The translations under genes and the position numbers were made by a program. From the NCBI RefSeq assembly GCF_040958095.1, contig NC_091219.1:27098477-27162476 (forward strand): DNA of 64,000 nt, written 5' to 3'. The notes below the pieces were generated by a model, which did not search any database, was not told the origin of the DNA, and saw only the letters and a list, made by a program, of their open reading frames with translations. Below are positions 38,011-50,400 of the stretch, in pieces. Each line of letters opens with the position of its first letter. Positions within the stretch are counted from its first letter, which is position 1. This stretch comes from Procambarus clarkii. Lineage: Eukaryota > Arthropoda > Malacostraca > Decapoda > Cambaridae.

Positions 38011-39423
38011 GTAATAATCGTCGTACAAATGGGGTTGGGGCAGCCTAACATGCCCTGCCTAGGCATGTCCTGGCTGGAACGTCTACAGGCCACGTGGGGA
38101 ACAGCGCTGAGCACACGCCGACACTTGGGAGGAACCTAGCTTTTCAACTAGAACATAAGATACCACTTTACCTTGGAGAAAGTTGAGTAGTGTAGACCGA
38201 CCCTAGCTTTTCAGCATGTGAGGTTGAAGGGCCCATGGAGTTAAACTCAACCTGGGTGGGGGCTGTGCTCGGGGTTGCAATCGTAGTTTCCATAGTTTCT
38301 TGAAGTCCTAAGAACACAAAAATCCTAAGTTTTTCTTCTTTCTTGCGAAGCGAAACGTGTTTGTAGCGGTGGAGCAAAAAAATTTTTCCTTTGACTTGTG
38401 AAGCGGAGCGAGGCTGTAGCAAGAGAGAACGCATGAATCTGAATCTGAATCTGAATAATACAGGAGAAGATGCCCATTGGGGCGAGCCTTGAAGTGGGGA
38501 CAGCTGAAGAGTAGTCGGTGAGAGGAAATGCTGAAGTTGAAGAAAAAAGTGCCAGGGCTAAACCCAGCTGCGTGGCAATACGTCGATGCTGCAAACAACC
38601 CAACAACTGGCTAGGCTTGGAGGCGGGTCTGGAAGGCGGCGGTGGCAGTGCTTCAACATTCAAGGTGGAAACAATCTGTCTTCAGGTGGTGTCTTCTTCT
38701 TCTTCAATTTGGTGTTTCTTCTTTCTTTTTGCTTCGAGTAATCATTTGATGTTTGTACTCGGCGTAGTCTGGTGGGAAAAGGTCTTTTGACAATGTGGTT
38801 TCGTCGCATTCAATATATATTTTCTGTCCAGGGGGAGAAAGATACAGGCAGCATGGGGCGTTAAAGTTTATTGAAGATTAAATTCTGCAGAACATGTAAA
38901 TATATAAAGTAAGAATTAACAGTAACAATTCCAAGTCCGAGGACTAGAGTTAACTTAAAAGGTACACCCGTAGTAATTATGAGACCTTAGCCTATAGTGA
39001 CATGGAAACGAATTCTGCAGAAACGTAAAGCTTAACTGGTACTAGAATTAAGGCCGAATGCAAATGTGAGTAATTATATAACACTAGGATATAACAGGCA
39101 GGACACAAAGAGTAACTAATAAGTGAGAGACCACATAACACATAATGTACCCGACCAAGAGGCCGGAAAGACCTAATGAATAAGGAGAAGGGGGTGACTA
39201 CAAGTAGGGCTTACTAGCACCTAGACTGGGCAAAGTATTAGCTGCGGACAGCGGGACACTTGGGGACCGGCGCTGCACCCCCCTTCCCACATGCAGTGGG
39301 GAGACAATCAGGACAACTGTGCAAAGCATGACAAGGGTACAAAAGCAGCCGCTTGCAAAGGGGGGGAGGGGGGGATTTTGCGAGGGCAGCGGCGAGGGCA
39401 GGCGGAGTGAGGGCAGAGCCCCA

Positions 39424-39560
39424 TTGTGCGCCCGTATTTATAGGGCCCCAAACTGCCCGCGCAACGCCGCGGGACGCGCTGCGCAATTGTTTCCTTCTCC
39501 CCCGCCAGAAACATCCCCGCTTGCATCAAGCAAGCAGTGACCATTACTTCGTTCCTAAGT
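39424..39560 (-). repeat. GC-rich TATA-containing direct repeat, copy A
   Basis: Minus strand GGGGCCCTATAAATACGGG, and on + CGCGCTGCGCAATTGTTTCC and GCCAGAAACATCCCCGC. Parallel sequence lies at 40013-40290. It looks like a duplicated promoter-like region. Confidence 0.5.
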
Positions 39561-39579
39561 GTGTACTTTAAGTTTGGAT

Positions 39580-40040
39580 CATTCAGCAGGCATTCCGTAT
39601 TATCTTGTGTTGAGTATTGCTGGAGAGGCGTCTGTATTCGGGAGTTCCAAGTGTAAGTTTTTCACGTTGATCATATAGTGCGGAGACTCTTGGAGACTCC
39701 TCTGTTGCTGGAGATGGAGATGGTGATTGTGCTTCAACGTCAATCGAGGCAGTAGAGTCATCATCGGAAAACAAGTGTTGGTTTGCAGAAGCATCAGGTG
39801 TAGGTACCTGTGAAGCTGGTGTAGTCTCAGGTGCGGCTGGTGTAGTTTCTGGTGAAGTTGGTGTAGTCTCAGGTATCACTGGAGAAGTAGATGGTTCGTC
39901 TGGAGTAGTAGCAGTGTGCAAGGATGTTGCAGAGTCTGTAGCAGGTTGCACAGGGTGGGCGTCAGCAGACAGGATATCTGCTAATGCAGTTGAAGGGTCA
40001 TGCAGAACGCATGACCCCTCCTCTCTTCTTATATAGGCCC
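39580..40040 (-). CDS. Open frame of ~150 codons, Thr/Pro/Ser-rich, unrecognised
   Basis: The minus-strand frame stays open from near 40040 to 39583. It starts with DPSTALADILSADAHP, then has TPDEPSTSPVIPETTPTSPE repeats of the PETTP type, an acidic FSDDDSTASID patch and YDQREKLTLGTPEYRRL. No ATG fits an obvious start, and a TATA-like sequence lies directly upstream in copy B of the GC-rich repeat. It may be an exon of a repeated gene family or part of a mobile element; I cannot decide which. Confidence 0.3.
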
Positions 40041-40290
40041 CCCGCGGCTCTCCGCACGCTGCGCTGCGGATCGCATGCCCGAAACGCTTTGCGTAATAGA
40101 GGCTTTAGGCATTGTATGTACTAGCTCTACCTATAAGTCAACCAATCTTTGTAAAAATTTATTGTATGTATGTACCTTACCTAAATAAAAATTATTATTA
40201 TTATTATTATTATCGCGCTGTGCAACTGTCTTCTCCTCCATCAGAAATTCCTCCGCATTCCTACGTAATGCAGCGGTTATTTATTTAACC
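40013..40290 (-). repeat. GC-rich TATA-containing direct repeat, copy B (interrupted)
   Basis: Minus strand GGGGGGCCTATATAAGAAG, and on + CGCGCTGTGCAACTGTCTTC and CATCAGAAATTCCTCCGC after the insertion at 40076-40213. The order matches copy A. Confidence 0.5.
40076..40213 (+). mobile_element. Short CCGAAACGCTTT element, copy 3
   Basis: Starts GCCCGAAACGCTTTGCGTAA and ends AAATAAAAATTATTATTATT. A short duplication (ATCGC) flanks it, and it interrupts copy B of the GC-rich repeat. Confidence 0.7.
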
Positions 40291-41160
40291 ATAACTTTGC
40301 ATTCATTTAATAATTATATTAAGATATGTTTTCCTTGAAATGTAGTTACATTATCGTCTACATGTTTTATTCTGACATAAAGACCTATGGCGTTACTTTG
40401 CATATATGCAAAGTAATTATAAAATTGATTGGCTTGTGTGGAGGCCTTCACACTCCCTGAGCGAGCCATCAAGTAACTATAAAAACCCATATATCTTCAC
40501 TTTCACTTCAGTTATATTTATGCCAAAGTACTAACATGCAGCTTATATTTATGTCTTTATGATGACATAGAAAACTTCGTTTATTACAATATCTAGATTA
40601 AATTAACATTGATCTTCGGAAGGTCATAGTTCCCATATCGGTATATAAGGAGAGCGTCGGCCATGAAGCCTTGTTTAAAGTATGAATATTTTTCCTCTCT
40701 AATAAGGTATAATCTCTGTGATGGATTCACAAAAACTATTTTATATCTGCCTTTCTGATAACATATACAAATATAATCTTTATTTGTGAATATTTGTTAA
40801 TTAAGCAATATATCAGAGGGCGTGTAGGGTTCGGTGTTCAATGAACGAAAAGGACTGGATCACTATGTACAGGAGGCTGATATGGCAGCAAACACTCTCC
40901 AGGCGACCATATATCTTGGATAAGTCGCTCCACACAATTGTCGCTTGGACCGTCGACTTCCTATGGCGTCACACCTCACATATTTACGTCTCATTTCGTT
41001 ATGAAATTAGATTATTTCAGAGTAAAAATAGGTTTGATCATGTTCTACGTGTAGCACCAACATTATAGTAAGTAAATATACCATATTTCTTCATTACTTA
41101 CGTAATGCTAGGACGATTTGTGTAGTTTTGGGCCGATTTGGGCTGATTTGGGTAATTCTA
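40291..41160. other. AT-rich intergenic, no gene seen
   Basis: No exon or repeat that I can support. Confidence 0.4.
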
Positions 41161-41164
41161 TGGA

Positions 41165-41286
41165 CCGCCTGCTGCTCAGGTCTTATGCAGGGGACGGTCA
41201 TGGTGTTCCGTACAGCACGGAGGCCTGCTGCTCAGGTTTCATGCTGGGGCGGCCATGGTGTTCCGCACAGCACGGAGGCCTGCTGC
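41165..41286. repeat. Dispersed piece of the 18.2-kb satellite
   Basis: Two and a half units of GCCTGCTGCTCAGGTCTTAT and GTGTTCCGCACAGCACGGAG, as in 18252-19003. Confidence 0.9.
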
Positions 41287-41517
41287 TTATGTTTACTACT
41301 TTAAGTATATACTGTGAGATGCACACAGACTACGGCCATTTCTAAATGAAGTGTTTTTTTTCTATTAATGTTGCTAATCAGTAGTAGAAGAATTTTGTCT
41401 GAAGCAATTTTTCTTTGCTTGTCATTTATGTGAATTTTTTATTCATGTTTGTTAGTCTAGTCAAAGTATTCTGCCTTCATTCGTGTGCTGGACCAGGTGA
41501 TTCATCAGGGGTCCTCC

Positions 41518-41850
41518 TTGATGTACTTTCCCCCTTCTACACAACCCATAGATGTACTTTCCCCCTCCTACACAACCCCTAGATGTACTTTCCCCCTTCT
41601 ACACAACCCCTAGATGTACTTTCCCCCTTCTACACAACTCCTAGATGTACTTTCCCCCTTCTACACCCCCCTAGATCTACTTTCCCCCTTCTACACCCCC
41701 CTAGATCTACTTTCCCCCTTCTACACCCCCCCCTAGATCTACTTTCCCCCTTCTACACAACACATAGATGTACTTTTCCCCTTCTACACAACACATAGAT
41801 GTACTTTTCCCCCTCCTATACACTCCCTAGATGTAATTTCCCCCGTTTTA
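41518..41850. repeat. ~30-bp minisatellite TAGATGTACTTTCCCCCTTC
   Basis: About 11 units, each TAGATGTACTTTCCCCCTTC followed by TACACAACCC or TACACCCCCC. Confidence 0.95.
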
Positions 41851-42985
41851 CACTTTATGGTTTTTTAAATCATAAAAGGTAATAACAAATTATACAAACC
41901 ATTTGAAACTTATCACTTGTAATGGATGAAATAAAAGAGACTAATATTTACAATTGGCAAGTATATTTACAAGAATGTACAGGTGTACCTGTGGTATTTA
42001 CAAGAATGTACATGTTATATTTACAAGTAATGGATGCAAGACATGATGAAATGTGAAAACCTCAACAATTCCTCTAACTCAATAACCACACTGTGCTCGT
42101 CACATGGATACAGCTCAAACACAATATAAAACAAAATTACAAACATATGAAACTTTGGTAAATATCCACATAGAAAAGGAATACTGTACAATAATTTTAA
42201 GAATACAGACTTGCATAAATATCAACAAGGAAAAAAGTGGCATATATTATCTCCTCTAAAATGGTTTTGTAAACAAAAACAGAATTCTTAAAACTAGAAG
42301 ACCATTTTTGAGTTTTAAGTTTCTGGAGTTGCTTCTTTATCTCTTATAAATGTTTCTCCCTTACCTAATAAATTTATTAACATTAAAATACCAATCTAAT
42401 ATTTCTTTCTTTACAATCACCAGAGATTGCCGAAACAAAAGTGGAAGAAAGTTTTTGGCAAGAAGTGCCGGAAAAAAAAGAAGAGGGCTTTAGTGAATAT
42501 GTGGGTCTGTGGGCTGCTCCAAGATAGACTCTCTCTTTTTACAACTTGCATATACATCTCCTTTATTTCCTCTTTGTACTTTTCTAGTTCTTTATTAACC
42601 TCACCTCCTCTATGCGAGTTGTCTATGTAATTTCTCTTTGCTTACCCCCCCCCCTTGCATATCCTTGCCTAACTGTTTAGCCCTCAGGGTTCCTTGAAGT
42701 TGTTTACCATACGAGTATTTTCTTGTATATTTCTTCAAATTCACCACTCTTCACTTTCCATTATCTTTCACTAGTTCCTTGATGTGTGCCTCCTATATCC
42801 TCACCTTATCCGTCAAGCTGGTAATTTCCTTACCTTGCTGGAAAAATTTACTTTTAAATTACAAAACTCGATCTTGAGACCATTTTCTTGTTCTAATTTA
42901 ATTACATTTTCTTCATAATTCTTTAGCAGGTCTTCAATAATCAATAACCTCCCCCACAAAAAAAAAACACCTATCAGTGCGTGTG
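41851..42985. other. AT-rich stretch with a small LINE-tail fragment
   Basis: GTGAATATGTGGGTCTGTGG and GCTGCTCCAAG at 42494-42525 resemble the LINE tail at 51.7 kb. Nothing else recognised. Confidence 0.4.
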
Positions 42986-42989
42986 TGTG

Positions 42990-43375
42990 TGTTCACCTAG
43001 TTGTGCTTGCGGGGGTTGAGCTCTAGCTCTTTGGTCCCGCCTCTCAACTGTCAATCAACAGGTGTACAGGTTCCTGAGCCTATTGGGCTCTATCATATCT
43101 ACACTTGAAACTGTGTATGGAGTCAGCCTCTACCACATCACTTCCAAATGCATTCCATTTGTCAACCACTCCGACACTAAAAAAGTTCTTTCCAATATCT
43201 CTGTGGCTCATTTGGGCACTCAGTTTCCACCTGTGCCTCTTATGTTAAATAGACTGTCTTTATCTGCCCTATCAATTCCCTTGAGAATCTTGAATGTGGT
43301 GATCATGTTCCCCCTAACTCTTCTGTCTTCTAGAGTATGCGTGCGCATGCATGCACGAATGTAAGGATTTCAGGT
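42990..43375 (-). mobile_element. CR1/L2-type LINE 3' end
   Basis: Matches the end of LINE copy B on the minus strand. + sequence holds CACTAAAAAAGTTCTTTCCA, GTGTATGGAGTCAGCCTCTA and TTGTGCTTGCGGGGGTTGAG. Confidence 0.8.
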
Positions 43376-44014
43376 CATGTTAGGTTTTGTTGGTAGTTGG
43401 TTAGTGTTAACAAGGGTTTGTTATCACTATTTTACTAGTAATCCATTACTGGATACATATCTTATTGTCATTCCAGGGAAAAAGTGGTTTTAATAGTAAT
43501 AGATATCCACAAGTGCTAGCAGTAGTTTTGTTTAGTGGTCCCATCTTGGATGGGAATGTTGACGTGCCCTTATTTCTATCAGCAGTCTGTTGACCCAAAG
43601 GTCTGGATGATCTATTACTTGTCATTTATTTATACACTACCATTAATAAAGTGGTCAACAGTTTTGGAGTTTGACTACCAAAGCTGATTCCACTATGAGG
43701 TGAAGGCACTTTGTCAAGAGCTTGAAATGATTCATTTCTGCACAAAATTGGCCCCAACAGGGCAAATCTGACAAATTTTTTTTGAAATCTGACACATGAA
43801 ATCGAGGACACAGAATCAATGATGAAAACCCAAAATATATAAGAGCCAAGCAAGTTGGTCACCAAGTGAAAACAAAAGGTTATAAACAAAGGATTGAAAC
43901 AATAGAAGGATGTTGGGCTCCAGCGTTGTACACTTTTGTTACTATGGGTAAAATGTTTGCCACTATTTACAGTACACCTAATAACTCATTACCAAAACCA
44001 AGCCCATGAATATG

Positions 44015-44074
44015 TAGACGAGGAGTCGCAATAACGTGGCCGAAATATGTTGACCAAACCACACGCTAGAAAGT
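44015..44074. repeat. Foldback repeat, copy 3, left part
   Basis: GACGAGGAGTCGCAATAACG, then TTGACCAAACCACACGCTAG. It is the start of an element interrupted by the LINE insertion 44075-44447; the last 15 bases are the target-site duplication. Confidence 0.75.
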
Positions 44075-44447
44075 AAGTAATTATCAAAAGAAGGCACCAA
44101 ACCGGGAAGGCTATGTAGCACCATCAAATGTGCAGAATAATCAGAGGGCGCTAAATATCACCAAGGATGCCAATACGAGAACAAAAACGCATAAGGCGAA
44201 CGATATCAAAAGTATCCGAGTCACCAAGAATTCTATTGAGGAACAGGTGACCGCGAGGGGCGGTCGGAAAGCAAGACACACGCTCGTCCTGGAAGTCAGG
44301 ACATTCAAGAAGGACATGAACGACCGTAAGAGGGACAATGCAACTAGGACAATAAGGAGCAGGGCAGCGCTCCATCAAGTGACCATAGGTTAAGCGAGTA
44401 CGGCCAATACGCAACCTCGCCAGAGCTGCTTCCCATCGCCGGTTATG
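44075..44447 (-). mobile_element. RNase H-type LINE 3' fragment with 15-bp target-site duplication
   Basis: Minus strand encodes HNRRWEAALARLRIGRTRLT, CPSCIVPLTVVHVLLECPDF and FDIVRLMRFCSRIG, as in the element at 30595-32178. CACACGCTAGAAAGT is found at 44060-44074 and again at 44448-44462. The 3' end CCTTCTTTTGATAATTACTT has no poly(A). The insertion is strongly 5'-truncated. Confidence 0.88.
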
Positions 44448-44565
44448 CACACGCTAGAAAGTGAAGGGACGCCGACATTTCGGTCCGTCCTGGACCATTC
44501 TCAAATTGATGACAAAGGAACGTCGTCGTCCCTTCACTTTCTAGTGTGTGATTTGGTCAACAAGC
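44448..44565. repeat. Foldback repeat, copy 3, right part
   Basis: CTAGAAAGTGAAGGGACGCC, CGGTCCGTCCTGGACCATTC, then the opposite arm GTCGTCGTCCCTTCACTTTC and TAGTGTGTGATTTGGTCAAC. Confidence 0.8.
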
Positions 44566-44569
44566 CCAT

Positions 44570-46630
44570 GAATGTACTATATTATATTCTAATCAAATAT
44601 AAATAAGGTAAACTGTAAATGAAACCTTTAAAATTTTAAATATGGAGAAAATATATACCGAAATTCTCAAATCCGGTTCAGTAATACTGGTACTGTACTT
44701 TACTGTGGATGTGCAATAATTCCCTTGATGCTATTCACAAGTCAGTACCAGCATGGGATGCAGTGGGTATGTAATAAATTTATAAATTAGTTTAAAAATG
44801 AGTAATGTGAAATTTTTTAACATTACTCATAATACAAGAGATTAACCTGTCCATAAAAGGAATATTGCCACATTATTCACAATTTGAAATCGATCTCATT
44901 AAAATACCAAATGGCACTGTAAAAATTTGCATCCTTTTAATTGTACCATCAATACAGCATCTATATACCATGAGGAGTGACGCATCCTCATAATCGCTCC
45001 TCAACGTGCCTAATGGGGGGAGGGGGGGTTCTATACAGCTCGTGGTTTTGTTCACAAGTGCTTCAAGTCAAATTACAATAAGTGATATACTGAAACAAAA
45101 ATTTAAAATGCAAGATGTTTCAAGCATAAAAAGACAAAGTTTAAGAACTATACCATGTTATATGCATATGGGATAAATTAAACCAGGTACCAGAGTTACA
45201 AACTCAGTGGAACTGGGAATACCTTAAACTTAAAAAGTGAAAAGCAAATAAATATTAAAAGCAGATGACAAGGTAACTACAGAATATCAAATCTTAAAGG
45301 GTTCTTCCTGATGTATAAAACATATGGTGTTTTAAACCAATATCTTATCTGTGTGCACTAAATAGGTTGATAATGTGTCTGAAGCTGGACAAAGTTACAG
45401 GAGAGAGATTCAGGGTAATAATTATCATTGAAGTTAGTTTCCAGATTGAAAAACTAAAACAAGACCAGACCCTAGGCACTAATGACATTTTCCAGGGTTT
45501 CAAAAGAATGAAACTAATTATCGAAAGATAATGCTAAGCCAAAAAAGTTATAAAGCAACGTTACTAAATATTAAGCGTTCGAAACAATCACTTGGGATGC
45601 CAATATGACGGCAGAAACACACAGGACTAGTCATAAAAGAAACAGCTTTACCAAGCATTTTATAGAGGGAAAGGCAACTCAAATGGGTTTTAAGAAAGCA
45701 AGATTTCCAACAGAAAAGCAAAAAGAAATACTGTACATAGTGATAAGCTTAACACAGTTGGCAGGAAAATAAGGAACCTTGGTAAAAACATTTAACATAC
45801 AGTACTGTATTGCCTTTAAAAAGAAATACACAAATAAAGGTTTAGGGTAAAACACATGAATAAAAATGGCATAGTGAAAAGATGCCAGTTTTGTGGACTT
45901 GCCAGTCAAGTATGGATGGTTGGCTGGAGAGCAGTAGCTACTGCATGCTGGGAAACATTTGTTGGAATTAGCACTAGTGTTAGGGAAGTAACTCATGTCT
46001 CTTTCTAATCTCAACTATCTACTGAATTAGGTAGAGATGTTTTGAGCAAGACTAGCAGTGTGGAACCTGGGAAGCTGATAAAAGAGGAAGATGAAAAAAA
46101 AAAGGAAGGTGCCATTAGCGCTTGCAGAGACATCACGTTAACCCTTCGACTAAGACAAATATTATCACACAGCATGTCCATGCCCAAGCTACCCCAATAC
46201 ATAAGACCACATTGCTATTAATCATATAGCAATATCATTAATAGTAGGTTGCATGGCAACAATCTCCTGGCTCACATTCATAATTTTCATGCAGATTTCT
46301 AATTTCATAAGAAAAGCCCTTTCTTTTGTGGGTACAAGTGCAAGTGCTAAACTGGACCTGGTATCATCCTGGTATAAAAAACTCCATGGTTTTTATCATT
46401 TACATCTAAAAGTGCAAGAGGGTTTTCCTTCACCCCTTCATTTCTTAACGCAGTCAACTTGCTTCCTAGCCTAACACTGATGGAAATGGTTCTGGTATAT
46501 TTAGGCATTCAGTTTACCTGTAACTTGGCCTGGTCCCACCACGTACTAAATGTGTTGAGCAGGTCAATGCCCAAGTATCTTGCAATCATGTCTCTCTCTC
46601 TCTTATCTTTTCTCCAGCATTTTCACCTCT
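44570..46630. other. Intergenic downstream of the MYND gene, no gene seen
   Basis: AT-rich; short open frames only. Confidence 0.4.
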
Positions 46631-46634
46631 TAGC

Positions 46635-46870
46635 CTATCTTTGTGGGTCCTGTGGCACAGTGCTCTAATTACCCCCTGAGTTCACAAGAGAGGGACCTGG
46701 CTTCAGTCCACAGGCAGGACAGAAATGGTTGGGCAAATTTCCTTTTACCCAATGCCTCTATTTGCCTAACAGTAAAATAGGTATCTGGGAGTTTGACAGT
46801 TGTTGTGGGTTATATCCTGGGAAAAGTCAGCAGTTGGCCTATGGGACCTCAGTATGCCTTACAGGCTTCC
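46635..46870 (+). mobile_element. tRNA-like SINE
   Basis: CCTGTGGCACAGTGCTCTAA resembles a pol III box A and CTGGCTTCAGTCCACAGG a decayed box B. The body follows: CAGTAAAATAGGTATCTGGG, AGTTTGACAGTTGTTGTGGG. A body copy lies at 25820-25912 on the minus strand. Confidence 0.6.
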
Positions 46871-47069
46871 TGTCGCCAACAATTGGAATTTATACCTCTG
46901 TTCCTATAGATCATGTGGTGATAGCATACTGTGGACTTAAGAGCTTATATTTTATATGGTTAATAGTGTGACAATCAAAACAGTATTTCAAATGGAACAG
47001 TTATCAAACTCAATTCATAATATTAGCTACTGTAAGTAAAATGTGTAAACGGTGTCAAATTAACAAATC

Positions 47070-47200
47070 CACAAGGGCCATGTAGATTCGAACCTACATC
47101 CAAGAGGATCCCAGACGCTGCCTTAATCAACTGGGCTACGACATAGTTAAATCCCTTGTGGATTTGTTCATTTGATGCATCATGCTATTGTGATTTCTGT
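47070..47200 (-). mobile_element. tRNA-derived SINE
   Basis: Minus strand: GTCGTAGCCCAGTTGATTAA (box A), then GATGTAGGTTCGAATCTACA (box B), then the body ending near GATTTGTTCATT on + at 47165. The 5' acceptor arm does not pair with the region after box B, so it is a SINE and not a tRNA gene. Confidence 0.7.
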
Positions 47201-47426
47201 GTGTAATGGTGTCAAATTACGTTATCACCAGTAATTCTCTGTTGTCTAAAATCTTCACCCGATACATAATGCCATCAGCAGGTGTCCAATATTCTTCACC
47301 TCATATACAAGGCATGTCGGCACACATCTCTGGTTCTTCCACCAATACATGAAGCAATCAGCTGACACCCAAAGTTCTTTGCCCAAGTGTGCTGCTACAG
47401 TGTTGTTACAGGGGAAATCCTCCTCA

Positions 47427-47480
47427 CTAACTTTTGTTTGCGTGAGAACATTCAGACTGGTGGCGAGTCCAGTCTTTAAT
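47427..47480 (-). CDS. MYND finger, second half, and stop
   Basis: The acceptor TATATTGCTTCAG leads to IKDWTRHQSECSHANKS and a TAG stop. Trp, His and Cys fit the end of a MYND domain (CQ-x3-W-x2-H-x3-C). It lies 3 kb from the first half, across an intron with a DIRS-like fossil. Confidence 0.82.
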   Translation of the reverse strand: MKDWTRHQSECSHANKS

Positions 47481-50400
47481 CTGAAGCAATATACAAACAT
47501 TACTATACTTGCAGAAACAATGATTAAAAAATACAGTAATTATTTAATTACAAATAAGAGGCAATGATTTAGAAAATAATGACCAACAGATTAATATTTA
47601 TCTGAACATCAGACATGGTATAAAAAAAAGTAGCATTAATGAATGTAATGAAATGCCAATTTCTAGGTGATCTCCAGTGGCTTCCTAAAGTTACTACACT
47701 GATTCAGTACCATACTAAGTGCCATTAATCGCAGAGTTCTTAGAGGCCTACAGGGGCCAACGAGCCAGAACCTGGCCCCCTCAGAGAGGTGCAGGGAGCA
47801 GTGGCACTATGAATACTTTTCATGTAAAGTTTTTTATGTAAAGTTATTTATCTCTGCCACCACCAGGGGAAGGCACCCAGAAAGATCAGTGAAAACAAAA
47901 CAAACTACTGCTTGGTTAGAAACGAGACTGCAGCTTCATAACTGCCAAAAGAACTCCCCAACAATGTAAACAATCAAAAATACAAAAACGTTAAACAAGC
48001 GCAAGCAAGTTTGCCCCACCTCCCGCCCTTGTTTGAGGCGAAGAGGGAGGCAGATCGAGTCAGCAAGCTGTTCCACCACTAAATCTTATGATGATGGAAA
48101 CCACCTCAATGCCCTGTGGAAGGGAGGGTGTCAGGGACCCACCAGGGCTCACCCAGAAGTTGGCATTTCATTACATTCTACGCCGGTTTTCTGGGGGGGG
48201 GGGCCTTGTGGCTTCCTGAAGCTATCTACCTATGAAGATGGAAATGGAAGAGGGCACACCAGGGAGGAGGAAGCACCACAGATATCAAGGCAAAAAGAGC
48301 CCAACAGCCGCGAAATAGAACCCAAGGCCACGGAAGACCAGGAACGTTCACAAGACACCCGGCTGCAGTACCCAGTTCGACCACTAAAACCTGTGCCCAT
48401 AGAGCGCCGAAAGATCGGGCTACGGAAGCACATCAAGAGCATGAGAGTAGATCACAGGATTGCTAAAGCATAAGACACTGTGGATGACCTGAGAAATACA
48501 TGCCCCAGAACAGGGAATTGGGAAAACCACCCAAAATAGAGCTAGTGACATGAAGGCAGTGCCATAAAGCCCCATCTGACACAGCACATGATGCACCCCC
48601 GGCAGAAACAAGCAAGCGTTCACCATTAGAGGGCCCCACTGGAAGCCAACCAACTCATTCTCAGCCAGAAAAGGTGGAGCCGGTGGAGCCCAACAAAGTG
48701 CCCACAAGGGCCAAAAGAATAAAAGCCCTGGTGCCAAAGGTGCTCAAGAAGCACCCACGCCTGGCAACTGGAAGCCAGAGAAGCAAAAGATCACTTACCG
48801 AAGCAAGCCAGGACTGAAGGGGCCACCTCAAACGGAGTGGACAAAAGAAAAGAAAGAACTTGGTCAAGCCACCAGACAGGTTCAGGTGATGCAGGAGCAG
48901 GCCAGAGATGAAACAATGTGTGAAAAAGCATGTGGGGCCAAAGAGAAAACGACTCTGAATGCAACCCAGAGCGACTCCATCAGCGCCACAAAAAGAGAGG
49001 TGAAGATGGTATATGGCAGAAGACGACAAGCAAGGACAGAATAACCTATCAGAAACCGAGAAGCAACGATGAAGGAAGAAAATGGTAGAAGGCACGCCAT
49101 GCCATGACAAACTGTCGCCTGGAGGGCTGCAGGTGGGACACCATTAACTAACCACCTGATCACCATAGATATGGTGATACACATGTGTCAAAAACACCAG
49201 ACCCAAAGAGTGGAGGAGAATGTCGAATCAGCAAAGTATGTCACTCGCCCAACCCTTTGAGAGAGGCAGAGCCGCAGAAAAATGCCTGGGTTAGGACACT
49301 GAGCAAGCAGTGCCTGAAACCAAGGCTGGACCAGCCATCAAGGAGACAGAAGGATCACCCTCCTCCTGTAGGACTCAAAATGTGCTAACATCCAGAGCAA
49401 CAGCCAGACCGAAAAAAGTGATAAAGGAACCCCCATCTTGACCAGTCCAGCCGAAAGGTGTCCACCACTAGGGCCTTGCAGTTGGGGAACAGTGCCACGA
49501 AATGAGATGATGCCAAGACCACTCCAAACCGAAGAGGTGATGATGTCTGGGCGCCTGAACATCTGACAAAGCCAGAGGAAGGAAACACCACTGAGTGCAT
49601 AAAAAATATAGAGCATTTTGCAATGAATGTGACTTTTCAGAGCTTCAGAGCATCAACAGCTTCTTGAAGTTTACAGCTCAAAGTCAAAAACAATCACAAA
49701 ATACCCAACATTTCTGAGAAACAATCAAGACACTCAATCAACATAATTGGGAGTAAGGCTAATTATCCTTGCCCCAACTCCCTCAGCCACCACCATGAAA
49801 CTTGAAAAAGTTCATCACACAGCAACACAACTGTGTTTCAGAGGAGACATCTCTGGAAGCCAAGGGCCATTGATAAAACAGAACCAGAGAAGAAAACCAC
49901 AACAGAGCTGCTAGTGGAAAGCAGCAGAGAGTCATGCAAACAAACAGTTGCAAGCAACACAGTAAACACTAAAGCAAGAGAAGCCACTGCAGCCTCAAAG
50001 AATAAAGCAATGTAAACTTATTTTAGTGACCTTTTATTTAAATTTTAATCCGGAGAGGATTTATCGAGTAATATTTATTTTTTGTACAATGAGTTGGTAT
50101 CTTGGTGATGGTCCAAGTTAGATTTGGTAGCCTCCCTTTCCTTACTATATGACCAGGCAATTTGGAATGTTACTAGTGATGGTGGATGAAGAGGGCATCA
50201 GAGCTGTAGGATGTACAAGGTGTTTGTGTAGACCCATGCAGCAGTGGTTACTGGCTCAGGTTAATCAAGGGGCCTTAGCTCAAATGCCTTTCAAGAAGCA
50301 AATAATTATTTAAATATTTCCTGGGAAGATTACAATTAAAAGACTGTACGCCTTCCTTCTTCAGCCTTATTGAAGAAACTAAGTGACATACGCTATAGCA

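Noticed and set aside
47075-47150. A tRNA gene (box A and box B present on -)
   Set aside because: No acceptor-stem pairing, and the sequence continues into a SINE body.
48033-48473. A 146-codon gene on +
   Set aside because: Antisense to DIRS-like reverse-transcriptase remnants and partly within a terminal repeat; no splice or start support.
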